Source: Limnomonas spitsbergensis
Taxonomy: Eukaryota; Chlorophyta; Chlorophyceae; Chlamydomonadales
Length of the DNA: 64,000 nt
Direction of reading: 5' to 3'
Assembly: GCA_037349105.1 (NCBI GenBank)
Contig: JAYJMM010000036.1
Coordinates: 2,702,001-2,766,000 of the forward strand
Shown here: positions 13,601-25,600 of the stretch, in pieces
Numbering within the stretch: position 1 is the first letter of the stretch
Layout of the letters: each line of letters begins with the position of its first letter
Made by a program: the position numbers and the translations under genes
The notes under the pieces: model-generated
What the model saw: the letters and a program-made list of their open reading frames with translations, nothing else
Told to the model about the DNA's origin: nothing
Database searches by the model: none

Positions 13601-16600
13601 AAGGGATTTAGGGTTAGGGGAAGAAGGGATTTAGGGTTAGGGGATGAAGGGATTCAGGGTTAGGGGATGAAGGGATTTAGGGTTAGGGGATGAAGGGATT
13701 CAGGGTTAAGGGATGAAGGGATTCAGGGTTATGGGATGAAGGGATTCAGGGTCAGGGGATGAAGGGATTCGGGGTTAGGGGATGAAGGGATTCAGGGTAA
13801 AGGGATGAAGGGATTCAGGGTTGGGGGATGAAGGGATTTAGGGTTAGGGGATGAAGGGATTCAGGGTTAGGGGATGAAGGGATTCAGGGTTAGGGGATGA
13901 AGGGATTCAGGGTTAGGGGATGAAGGGATTCAGGGTTAGGGGATGAAGGGATTCAGGGTTAGGGGAAGAAGGGATTTAGGGTTAGGGGAAGAAGGGATTC
14001 AGGGTTAAGGGATGAAGGGATTCAGGGTTAGGGGATGAAGGGATTCAGGGTTAGGGGATGAAGGGATTCAGGGTTAGGGGAAGAAGGGATTTAGGGTTAG
14101 GGGATGAAGGGATTCAGGGTTAGAGGATGAAGGGATTCAGGGTTAGGGGATGAAGGGATTCAGGGTTAGGGGATGAAGGGATTCGGGGTTAGGGGATGAA
14201 GGGATTCAGGGTCAGGGGATGAAGGGATTCAGGGTCAGGGGATGAAGGGATTTAGGGTCAGGGGATGAAGGGATTCAGGTTCAGGGGATGAAGGGATTCA
14301 GGGTTAGGGGATGAAGGGATTCAGGGTTAGGGGATGAAGGGATTCGGGGTTAGGGGATGAAGGGATTCAGGGTTAGGGGATGAAGGGATTCAGGGTTAGG
14401 GGATGAAGGGATTCAGGGTTAGGGGATGAAGGGATTCAGGGTTAGGGGAAGAAGGGATTCGGGGTTAGGGGATAAAGGGATTCAGGGTTAGGGGATGAAG
14501 GGATTCAGGGTTAGGGGATGAAGGGATTCAGGGTTAGGGGATGAAGGGATTCAGGGTTAGGGGATAAAGGGATTCAGGGTCAGGGGAAGAAGGGATTTAG
14601 GGTTAGGGGATGAAGGGATTTGGGGTTAGGGGATGAAGGGATTCAGGGTTAGGTGATGAAGGGATTCAGGGTCAGGGGAAGAAGGGATTCAGGGTCAGGG
14701 GAAGAAGGGATTCAGGGTCAGGGGAAGAAGGGATTCAGGGTTAGGGGATGAAGGGATTCAGGGTCAGGGGATGAAGGGATTCAGGGTTAGGGGATGAAGG
14801 GATTCAGGGTTAGGGGATGAAGGGATTCAGGGTTAGGGGATGAAGGGATTCAGGGTTAGGGGATGAAGGGATTCAGGGTTAGGGGATGAAGGGATTCAGG
14901 GTTAGGGGATGAAGGGATTCGGGGTTAGGGGATGAAGGGATTCAGGGTTAGGGGATGAAGGGATTCAGGGTTAGGGGATGAAGGGATTCAGGGTTAGGGG
15001 ATGAAGGGATTCAGGGTTAGGGGATAAAGGGATTCAGGGTCAGGGGAAGAAGGGATTTAGGGTTAGGGGATGAAGGGATTTGGGGTTAGGGGATGAAGGG
15101 ATTCAGGGTTAGGTGATGAAGGGATTCAGGGTCAGGGGAAGAAGGGATTCAGGGTCAGGGGAAGAAGGGATTCAGGGTCAGGGGAAGAAGGGATTCAGGG
15201 TTAGGGGATGAAGGGATTCAGGGTCAGGGGAAGAAGGGATTCAGGGTCAGGGGATGAAGGGATTCAGGGTTAAGGGATGAAGGGATTCAGGGTTAGGGGA
15301 TGAAGGGATTCAGGGTTAGGGGATGAAGGGATTCAGGGTTAGGGGATGAAGGGATTCAGGGTTGGGGGATGAAGGGATTCAGGGTCAGGGGAAGAAGGGA
15401 TTTAGGGTTAGGGGAAGAAGGGATTTAGGGTTAGAGGATGAAGGGATTTAGGGTTAGGGGATGAAGGGATTCAGGGTTAGGGGAAGAAGGGATTTAGGGT
15501 TAGGGGATGAAGGGATTCAGGGTTAGGGGATGAAGGGATTCAGGGTTAGGGGATGAAGGGATTCAGGGTTAGGGGATGAAGGGATTCGGGGTTAGGGGAT
15601 AAAGGGATTCAGGGTTAGGGGATGAAGGGATTCAGGGTTAGGGGATGAAGGGATTCAGGGTTAGGGGATGAAGGGATTCAGGGTTAGGGGATGAAGGGAT
15701 TCAGGGTTAGGGGATGAAGGGATTCAGGGTTAGGGGATGAAGGGATTCAGGGTTAGGGGATGAAGGGATTCAGGGTTAGGGGATGAAGGGATTCAGGGTT
15801 AGGGGATGAAGGGATTCAGGGTTAGGGGATGAAGGGATTCGGGGTTAGGGGATGAAGGGATTCAGGGTTAGGGGATGAAGGGATTCAGGGTTAGGGGATG
15901 AAGGGATTCAGGGTTAGGGGATGAAGGGATTCAGGGTTAGGGGATAAAGGGATTCAGGGTCAGGGGAAGAAGGGATTTAGGGTTAGGGGATGAAGGGATT
16001 TGGGGTTAGGGGATGAAGGGATTCAGGGTTAGGGGATGAAGGGATTCAGGGTCAGGGGATAAAGGGATTCAGGGTCAGGGGAAGAAGGGATTCAGGGTCA
16101 GGGGAAGAAGGGATTCAGGGTTAGGGGATGAAGGGATTCAGGGTCAGGGGATGAAGGGATTCAGGGTTAGGGGATGAAGGGATTCAGGGTTAAGGGATGA
16201 AGGGATTCAGGGTTAGGGGATGAAGGGATTCAGGGTTACGGGATGAAGGGATTCAGGGTTAGGGGATGAAGGGATTCAGGGTTAGGGGATGAAGGGATTC
16301 GGGGTTAGGGGATAAAGGGATTCAGGGTTAGGGGATGAAGGGATTCAGGGTTAGGGGATGAAGGGATTCAGGGTTAGGGGATGAAGGGATTCAGGGTTAG
16401 GGGATAAAGGGATTCAGGGTCAGGGGAAGAAGGGATTTAGGGTTAGGGGATGAAGGGATTTGGGGTTAGGGGATGAAGGGATTCAGGGTTAGGGGATGAA
16501 GGGATTCAGGGTCAGGGGAAGAAGGGATTCAGGGTCAGGGGAAGAAGGGATTCAGGGTCAGGGGAAGAAGGGATTCAGGGTTAGGGGATGAAGGGATTCA

Positions 16601-19600
16601 GGGTCAGGGGAAGAAGGGATTCAGGGTTAGGGGATGAAGGGATTCAGGGTTAAGGGATGAAGGGATTCAGGGTTAGGGGATGAAGGGATTCAGGGTTAGG
16701 GGATGAAGGGATTCAGGGTTAGGGGATGAAGGGATTCAGGGTTGGGGGATGAAGGGATTCAGGGTCAGGGGAAGAAGGGATTTAGGGTTAGGGGAAGAAG
16801 GGATTTAGGGTTAGAGGATGAAGGGATTTAGGGTTAGGGGATGAAGGGATTCAGGGTTAGGGGAAGAAGGGATTTAGGGTTAGGGGATGAAGGGATTCAG
16901 GGTTAGAGGATGAAGGGATTCAGGGTTAGGGGATGAAGGGATTCAGGGTTAGGGGATGAAGGGATTCGGGGTTAGGGGATGAAGGGATTCAGGGTCAGGG
17001 GATGAAGGGATTCATGGTCAGGGGATGAAGGGATTTAGGGTCAGGGGATGAAGGGATTCAGGTTCAGGGGATGAAGGGATTCAGGGTTAGGGGATGAAGG
17101 GATTCAGGGTTAGGGGATGAAGGGATTCGGGGTTAGGGGATGAAGGGATTCAGGGTTAGGGGATGAAGGGATTCAGGGTTAGGGGATGAAGGGATTCAGG
17201 GTTAGGGGATGAAGGGATTCAGGGTTAGGGGATGAAGGGATTCAGGGTTAGGGGATGAAGGGATTCAGGGTTAGGGGATGAAGGGATTCGGGGTTAGGGG
17301 ATGAAGGGATTCAGGGTTAGGGGATGAAGGGATTTAGGGTTAGGGGAAGAAGGGATTCAGGGTTAGGGGATGAAGGGATTCAGGGTTAGGGGATGAAGGG
17401 ATTTGGGGTTAGGGGATGAAGGGATTCAGGGTTAGGGGATGAAGGGATTCAGGGTTAGGGGAAGAAGGGATTCAGGGTTAGGGGAAGAAGGGATTCAGGG
17501 TTAGGGGATGAAGGGATTCAGGGTTAGGGGATGAAGGGATTTAGGGTTAGGGGAAGAAGGGATTTAGGGTTAGGGGATGAAGGGATTCAGGGTTAGGGGA
17601 TGAAGGGATTTAGGGTTAGGGGATGAAGGGATTCAGGGTTAAGGGATGAAGGGATTCAGGGTTATGGGATGAAGGGATTCAGGGTCAGGGGATGAAGGGA
17701 TTCGGGGTTAGGGGATGAAGGGATTCGGGGTTAGGGGATGAAGGGATTCGGGGTTAGGGGATAAAGGGATTCAGGGTTAGGGGATGAAGGGATTCAGGGT
17801 TAGGGGATGAAGGGATTCAGGGTTAGGGGAAGAAGGGATTCAGGGTTAGGGGATGAAGGGATTCAGGGTTAGGGGATGAAGGGATTCGGGGTTAGGGGAT
17901 GAAGGGATTCAGGGTTAGGGGATGAAGGGATTTAGGGTTAGGGGAAGAAGGGATTCAGGGTTAGGGGATGAAGGGATTCAGGGTTAGGGGATGAAGGGAT
18001 TCAGGGTTAGGGGATGAAGGGATTCAGGGTTAGGGGATGAAGGGATTCAGGGTTAGGGGAAGAAGGGATTCAGGGTTAGGGGAAGAAGGGATTCAGGGTT
18101 AGGGGATGAAGGGATTCAGGGTTAGGGGATGAAGGGATTTAGGGTTAGGGGAAGAAGGGATTTAGGGTTAGGGGATGAAGGGATTCAGGGTTAGGGGATG
18201 AAGGGATTTAGGGTTAGGGGATGAAGGGATTCAGGGTTAAGGGATGAAGGGATTCAGGGTTAGGGGATGAAGGGATTCAGGGTCAGGGGATGAAGGGATT
18301 CAGGGTTAGGGGATGAAGGGATTCAGGGTAAAGGGATGAAGGGATTCAGGGTTGGGGGATGAAGGGATTTAGGGTTAGGGGATGAAGGGATTCAGGGTTA
18401 GGGGATGAAGGGATTTAGGGTTAGGGGAAGAAGGGATTTAGGGTTAGAGGATGAAGGGATTTAGGGTTAGGGGATGAAGGGATTCAGGGTTAGGGGATGA
18501 AGGGATTTAGGGTTAGGGGATGAAGGGATTCAGGGTTAGGGGATGAAGGGATTCAGGGTTAGGGGATGAAGGGATTCAGGGTTAGGGGATGAAGGGATTC
18601 AGGGTTAGGGGATGAAGGGATTCAGGGTTAGGGGATGAAGGGATTCAGGGTTAGGGGATGAAGGGATTCAGGGTTAGGGGATGAAGGGATTCAGGGTTAG
18701 GGGATGAAGGGATTCAGGGTTAGGGGATGAAGGGATTCAGGGTTAGGGGATGAAGGGATTCAGGGTTAGGGGATGAAGGGATTCAGGGTTAGGGGATGAA
18801 GGGATTCAGGGTTAGGGGATGAAGGGATTCAGGGTTAGGGGATGAAGGGATTCGGGGTTAGGGGATAAAGGGATTCAGGGTTAGGGGATGAAGGGATTCA
18901 GGGTTAGGGGATGAAGGGATTCAGGGTTAGGGGATGAAGGGATTCAGGGTTAGGGGATAAAGGGATTCAGGGTCAGGGGAAGAAGGGATTTAGGGTTAGG
19001 GGATGAAGGGATTTGGGGTTAGGGGATGAAGGGATTCAGGGTTAGGGGATGAAGGGATTCAGGGTCAGGGGATAAAGGGATTCAGGGTCAGGGGAAGAAG
19101 GGATTCAGGGTCAGGGGAAGAAGGGATTCAGGGTTAGGGGATGAAGGGATTCAGGGTCAGGGGATGAAGGGATTCAGGGTTAGGGGATGAAGGGATTCAG
19201 GGTTAGGGGATGAAGGGATTCAGGGTTAGGGGATGAAGGGATTCAGGGTTAGGGGATGAAGGGATTCAGGGTTAGGGGATGAAGGGATTCAGGGTTAGGG
19301 GATGAAGGGATTCGGGGTTAGGGGATGAAGGGATTCAGGGTTAGGGGATGAAGGGATTCAGGGTTAGGGGATGAAGGGATTCAGGGTTAGGGGATGAAGG
19401 GATTCAGGGTTAGGGGATAAAGGGATTCAGGGTCAGGGGAAGAAGGGATTTAGGGTTAGGGGATGAAGGGATTTGGGGTTAGGGGATGAAGGGATTCAGG
19501 GTTAGGTGATGAAGGGATTCAGGGTCAGGGGAAGAAGGGATTCAGGGTCAGGGGAAGAAGGGATTCAGGGTCAGGGGAAGAAGGGATTCAGGGTTAGGGG

Positions 19601-22600
19601 ATGAAGGGATTCAGGGTCAGGGGAAGAAGGGATTCAGGGTTAGGGGATGAAGGGATTCAGGGTTAAGGGATGAAGGGATTCAGGGTTAGGGGATGAAGGG
19701 ATTCAGGGTTAGGGGATGAAGGGATTCAGGGTTAGGGGATGAAGGGATTCAGGGTTGGGGGATGAAGGGATTCAGGGTCAGGGGAAGAAGGGATTTAGGG
19801 TTAGGGGAAGAAGGGATTTAGGGTTAGAGGATGAAGGGATTTAGGGTTAGGGGATGAAGGGATTCAGGGTTAGGGGAAGAAGGGATTTAGGGTTAGGGGA
19901 TGAAGGGATTCAGGGTTAGGGGATGAAGGGATTCAGGGTTAGGGGATGAAGGGATTCAGGGTTAGGGGATGAAGGGATTCGGGGTTAGGGGATGAAGGGA
20001 TTCAGGGTCAGGGGATGAAGGGATTCAGGGTTAGGGGATGAAGGGATTCAGGGTCAGGGGATGAAGGGATTCAGGGTTAGGGGATGAAGGGATTCAGGGT
20101 TAGGGGATGAAGGGATTCAGGGTTAGGGGATGAAGGGATTCAGGGTTAGGGGATGAAGGGATTCGGGGTTAGGGGATGAAGGGATTCAGGGTTAGGGGAT
20201 GAAGGGATTCAGGGTTAGGGGATAAAGGGATTCAGGGTTAGGTGATGAAGGGATTCAGGGTTAGGGGATGAAGGGATTCGGGGTTAGGGGATGAAGGGAT
20301 TCAGGGTTAGGGGAAGAAGGGATTCAGGGTTAGGGGAAGAAGGGATTCAGGGTTAGGGGATGAAGGGATTCAGGGTTAGGGGATGAAGGGATTTAGGGTT
20401 AGGGGAAGAAGGGATTTAGGGTTAGGGGATGAAGGGATTCAGGGTTAGGGGATGAAGGGATTTAGGGTTAGGGGATGAAGGGATTCAGGGTTAAGGGATG
20501 AAGGGATTCAGGGTTATGGGATGAAGGGATTCAGGGTCAGGGGATGAAGGGATTCGGGGTTAGGGGATGAAGGGATTCAGGGTAAAGGGATGAAGGGATT
20601 CAGGGTTGGGGGATGAAGGGATTTAGGGTTAGGGGATGAAGGGATTCAGGGTTAGGGGATGAAGGGATTCAGGGTTAGGGGAAGAAGGGATTCAGGGTTA
20701 GGGGATGAAGGGATTCAGGGTTAGGGGATGAAGGGATTCAGGGTTAGGGGAAGAAGGGATTTAGGGTTAGGGGATGAAGGGATTCAGGGTTAAGGGATGA
20801 AGGGATTCAGGGTTAGGGGATGAAGGGATTCAGGGTCAGGGGATAAAGGGATTCAGGGTCAGGGGAAGAAGGGATTCAGGGTCAGGGGAAGAAGGGATTC
20901 AGGGTTAGGGGATGAAGGGATTCAGGGTCAGGGGATGAAGGGATTCAGGGTTAGGGGATGAAGGGATTCAGGGTTAAGGGATGAAGGGATTCAGGGTTAG
21001 GGGATGAAGGGATTCAGGGTTAGGGGATGAAGGGATTCAGGGTTAGGGGATGAAGGGATTCAGGGTTAGGGGATGAAGGGATTCAGGGTTAGGGGATGAA
21101 GGGATTCAGGGTTAGGGGATGAAGGGATTCAGGGTTAGGGGATGAAGGGATTCAGGGTTAGGGGATGAAGGGATTCAGGGTTAGGGGATGAAGGGATTCA
21201 GGGTCAGGGGAAGAAGGGATTTAGGGTTAGGGGATGAAGGGATTTGGGGTTAGGGGATGAAGGGATTCAGGGTTAGGTGATGAAGGGATTCAGGGTCAGG
21301 GGAAGAAGGGATTCAGGGTCAGGGGAAGAAGGGATTCAGGGTCAGGGGAAGAAGGGATTCAGGGTTAGGGGATGAAGGGATTCAGGGTCAGGGGAAGAAG
21401 GGATTCAGGGTTAGGGGATGAAGGGATTCAGGGTTAAGGGATGAAGGGATTCAGGGTTAGGGGATGAAGGGATTCAGGGTTAGGGGATGAAGGGATTCAG
21501 GGTTAGGGGATGAAGGGATTCAGGGTTGGGGGATGAAGGGATTCAGGGTCAGGGGAAGAAGGGATTTAGGGTTAGGGGAAGAAGGGATTTAGGGTTAGAG
21601 GATGAAGGGATTTAGGGTTAGGGGATGAAGGGATTCAGGGTTAGGGGAAGAAGGGATTTAGGGTTAGGGGATGAAGGGATTCAGGGTTAGAGGATGAAGG
21701 GATTCAGGGTTAGGGGATGAAGGGATTCAGGGTTAGGGGATGAAGGGATTCGGGGTTAGGGGATGAAGGGATTCAGGGTCAGGGGATGAAGGGATTCAGG
21801 GTTAGGGGATGAAGGGATTCGGGGTCAGGGGATGAAGGGATTCAGGGTTAGGGGATGAAGGGATTCAGGGTTAGGGGATGAAGGGATTCGGGGTTAGGGG
21901 ATGAAGGGATTCAGGGTTAGGGGATGAAGGGATTCGGGGTTAGGGGATGAAGGGATTCAGGGTTAGGGGATGAAGGGATTCAGGGTTAGGGGATAAAGGG
22001 ATTCAGGGTTAGGTGATGAAGGGATTCAGGGTTAGGGGATGAAGGGATTCGGGGTTAGGGGATGAAGGGATTCAGGGTTAGGGGAAGAAGGGATTCAGGG
22101 TTAGGGGAAGAAGGGATTCAGGGTTAGGGGATGAAGGGATTCAGGGTTAGGGGATGAAGGGATTTAGGGTTAGGGGAAGAAGGGATTTAGGGTTAGGGGA
22201 TGAAGGGATTCAGGGTTAGGGGATGAAGGGATTTAGGGTTAGGGGATGAAGGGATTCAGGGTTAAGGGATGAAGGGATTCAGGGTTATGGGATGAAGGGA
22301 TTCAGGGTCAGGGGATGAAGGGATTCGGGGTTAGGGGATGAAGGGATTCAGGGTAAAGGGATGAAGGGATTCAGGGTTGGGGGATGAAGGGATTTAGGGT
22401 TAGGGGATGAAGGGATTCAGGGTTAGGGGATGAAGGGATTCAGGGTTAGGGGAAGAAGGGATTCAGGGTTAGGGGATGAAGGGATTCAGGGTTAGGGGAT
22501 GAAGGGATTCAGGGTTAGGGGAAGAAGGGATTTAGGGTTAGGGGAAGAAGGGATTCAGGGTTAAGGGATGAAGGGATTCAGGGTTAGGGGATGAAGGGAT

Positions 22601-25600
22601 TCAGGGTTAGGGGATGAAGGGATTCAGGGTTAGGGGAAGAAGGGATTTAGGGTTAGGGGATGAAGGGATTCAGGGTTAGAGGATGAAGGGATTCAGGGTT
22701 AGGGGATGAAGGGATTCAGGGTTAGGGGATGAAGGGATTCGGGGTTAGGGGATGAAGGGATTCAGGGTCAGGGGATGAAGGGATTCAGGGTCAGGGGATG
22801 AAGGGATTTAGGGTCAGGGGATGAAGGGATTCAGGTTCAGGGGATGAAGGGATTCAGGGTTAGGGGATGAAGGGATTCAGGGTTAGGGGATGAAGGGATT
22901 CGGGGTTAGGGGATGAAGGGATTCAGGGTTAGGGGATGAAGGGATTCAGGGTTAGGGGATGAAGGGATTCAGGGTTAGGGGATGAAGGGATTCAGGGTTA
23001 GGGGATGAAGGGATTCAGGGCTAGGGGAAGAAGGGATTTAGGGTTAGGGGAAGAAGGGATTCAGGGTTAAGGGATGAAGGGATTCAGGGTTAGGGGATGA
23101 AGGGATTCAGGGTTAGGGGATGAAGGGATTCAGGGTTAGGGGAAGAAGGGATTTAGGGTTAGGGGATGAAGGGATTCAGGGTTAGAGGATGAAGGGATTC
23201 AGGGTTAGGGGATGAAGGGATTCAGGGTTAGGGGATGAAGGGATTCGGGGTTAGGGGATGAAGGGATTCAGGGTCAGGGGATGAAGGGATTCAGGGTCAG
23301 GGGATGAAGGGATTTAGGGTCAGGGGATGAAGGGATTCAGGTTCAGGGGATGAAGGGATTCAGGGTTAGGGGATGAAGGGATTCAGGGTTAGGGGATGAA
23401 GGGATTCGGGGTTAGGGGATGAAGGGATTCAGGGTTAGGGGATGAAGGGATTCAGGGTTAGGGGATGAAGGGATTCAGGGTTAGGGGATGAAGGGATTCA
23501 GGGTTAGGGGAAGAAGGGATTCAGGGTTAGGGGATGAAGGGATTCAGGGTTAGGGGATGAAGGGATTCGGGGTTAGGGGATGAAGGGATTCAGGGTTAGG
23601 GGATGAAGGGATTTAGGGTTAGGGGAAGAAGGGATTCAGGGTTAGGGGATGAAGGGATTCAGGGTTAGGGGATGAAGGGATTCAGGGTTAGGGGATGAAG
23701 GGATTCAGGGTTAGGGGATGAAGGGATTCAGGGTTAGGGGAAGAAGGGATTCAGGGTTAGGGGAAGAAGGGATTCAGGGTTAGGGGATGAAGGGATTCAG
23801 GGTTAGGGGATGAAGGGATTTAGGGTTAGGGGAAGAAGGGATTTAGGGTTAGGGGATGAAGGGATTCAGGGTTAGGGGATGAAGGGATTTAGGGTTAGGG
23901 GATGAAGGGATTCAGGGTTAAGGGATGAAGGGATTCAGGGTTATGGGATGAAGGGATTCAGGGTCAGGGGATGAAGGGATTCAGGGTTAGGGGATGAAGG
24001 GATTCAGGGTAAAGGGATGAAGGGATTCAGGGTCAGGGGATGAAGGGATTTAGGGTTAGGGGATGAAGGGATTCAGGGTTAGGGGATGAAGGGATTCAGG
24101 GTTAGGGGATGAAGGGATTCAGGGTTAGGGGATGAAGGGATTCAGGGTTAGGGGATGAAGGGATTCAGGGTTAGGGGAAGAAGGGATTTAGGGTTAGGGG
24201 AAGAAGGGATTCAGGGTTAAGGGATGAAGGGATTCAGGGTTAGGGGATGAAGGGATTCAGGGTTAGGGGATGAAGGGATTCAGGGTTAGGGGATGAAGGG
24301 ATTCAGGGTTAGGGGATGAAGGGATTCAGGGTTAGGGGATGAAGGGATTCAGGGTTAGGGGATGAAGGGATTCAGGGTTAGGGGATGAAGGGATTTAGGG
24401 TTAGGGGAAGAAGGGTATCTTATATGTAGGTCTTCTGAGGGTAGAGTCCAGTATAAGGTTCTTGATGCATGCGGGCTAGTCCAATTAGTCAATAAGTCTG
24501 GAAAAGATATGGTCCCTATTGACCCCGTGGTAGCTACCCGGTGCCCAGCGCCCTGCCGGACATGGTCTACCGTGCGCTGAGGCTGGCCCCTGCTTTCTTT
24601 CTCTACTGGTGGCAGGCTGAGGGGTGGTGGGTTGAGGCTGTTCAAGAAGCCTTCCACATATGTCCAGCTGGGTTGGCTGACCCGCGGCCTGCCAAATATG
24701 GTCGACCGTGCACGGAAGCCGACCTTTTTTATTTCTTCCTCTAGGGCTGGCAGGCTGAGGCCGAACAAGATATGGTCCCTTTTGGCCCCGTGATGCCAAC
24801 CTGGTGCCCAGCAGCCTGCCATTCGTGGCCTGCCAAACCAGGCGCACCGAGCACTAAAACCGAACCCCTGATTTCTTTCTTTAGGTTTGACAGGCTGAGG
24901 CCGAACAAGACATGGCCTGCCAAACCAGGCGTACCGTGCACTGAAACTGACCCCTGGTTTCTTTCTCTAGGGTTGACAGGCTGAGGCCGAACAAGACATG
25001 GCCTGCCAAACCAGGCGTACCGAGCACTGAAACTGACCCCCTGGATTCTTTCTCTAGGGGTGGCGGGTTGTACCAGCAGGACTGGCTGCATGACTTCAGC
25101 GACCAACATGGGCTTCTGGTTTGGGAGGAGGTGATGGCAGCGTGCAACCCGTACCCCTTGTCGCCTGAGATCGTGAAGGAGGTGAGGCCATGAGGGGGAG
25201 GGAGAGATGGGGGCAGTGTGTTTTGGGGGGGGGTGAGGCCAGTAGGTGGGGGGGGCTTAAGGCCAGTAGGTATCGGAGGAGATCATGGCAGCGTGAAAAC
25301 TGTGATGCCCTTGGTTGTCTTACATCGTGAGGGAGGTGAGGCCATGAGGGGGAGGGGGGGGGGGGCAGACCTGAGGGGTAGACGGAAGGGGGGGAGGGGG
25401 TCAAGGACGTGGGGGAGGTTGGCCGGGGATTGGAGGTATGACGCCAGTAGATGTGGGAGGAGGAGAAGCGTGCAACCCGTTACCCTTGCCACTTGAGATT
25501 ATGGGAGAGGTGATACCAAGGGGGGGTGGAGGTGTGAGAAGGGGGAGGAAGGGGGAGGAAGGGGGGGGAAGGGGGGGGAAGGGGGGGGGGGGGGGCGGAG

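Noticed and set aside
4996..24415. Chromosome end (telomere)
   Set aside because: The unit is 23 bp and not TTTAGGG; gene exons with joined reading frame lie on both sides.
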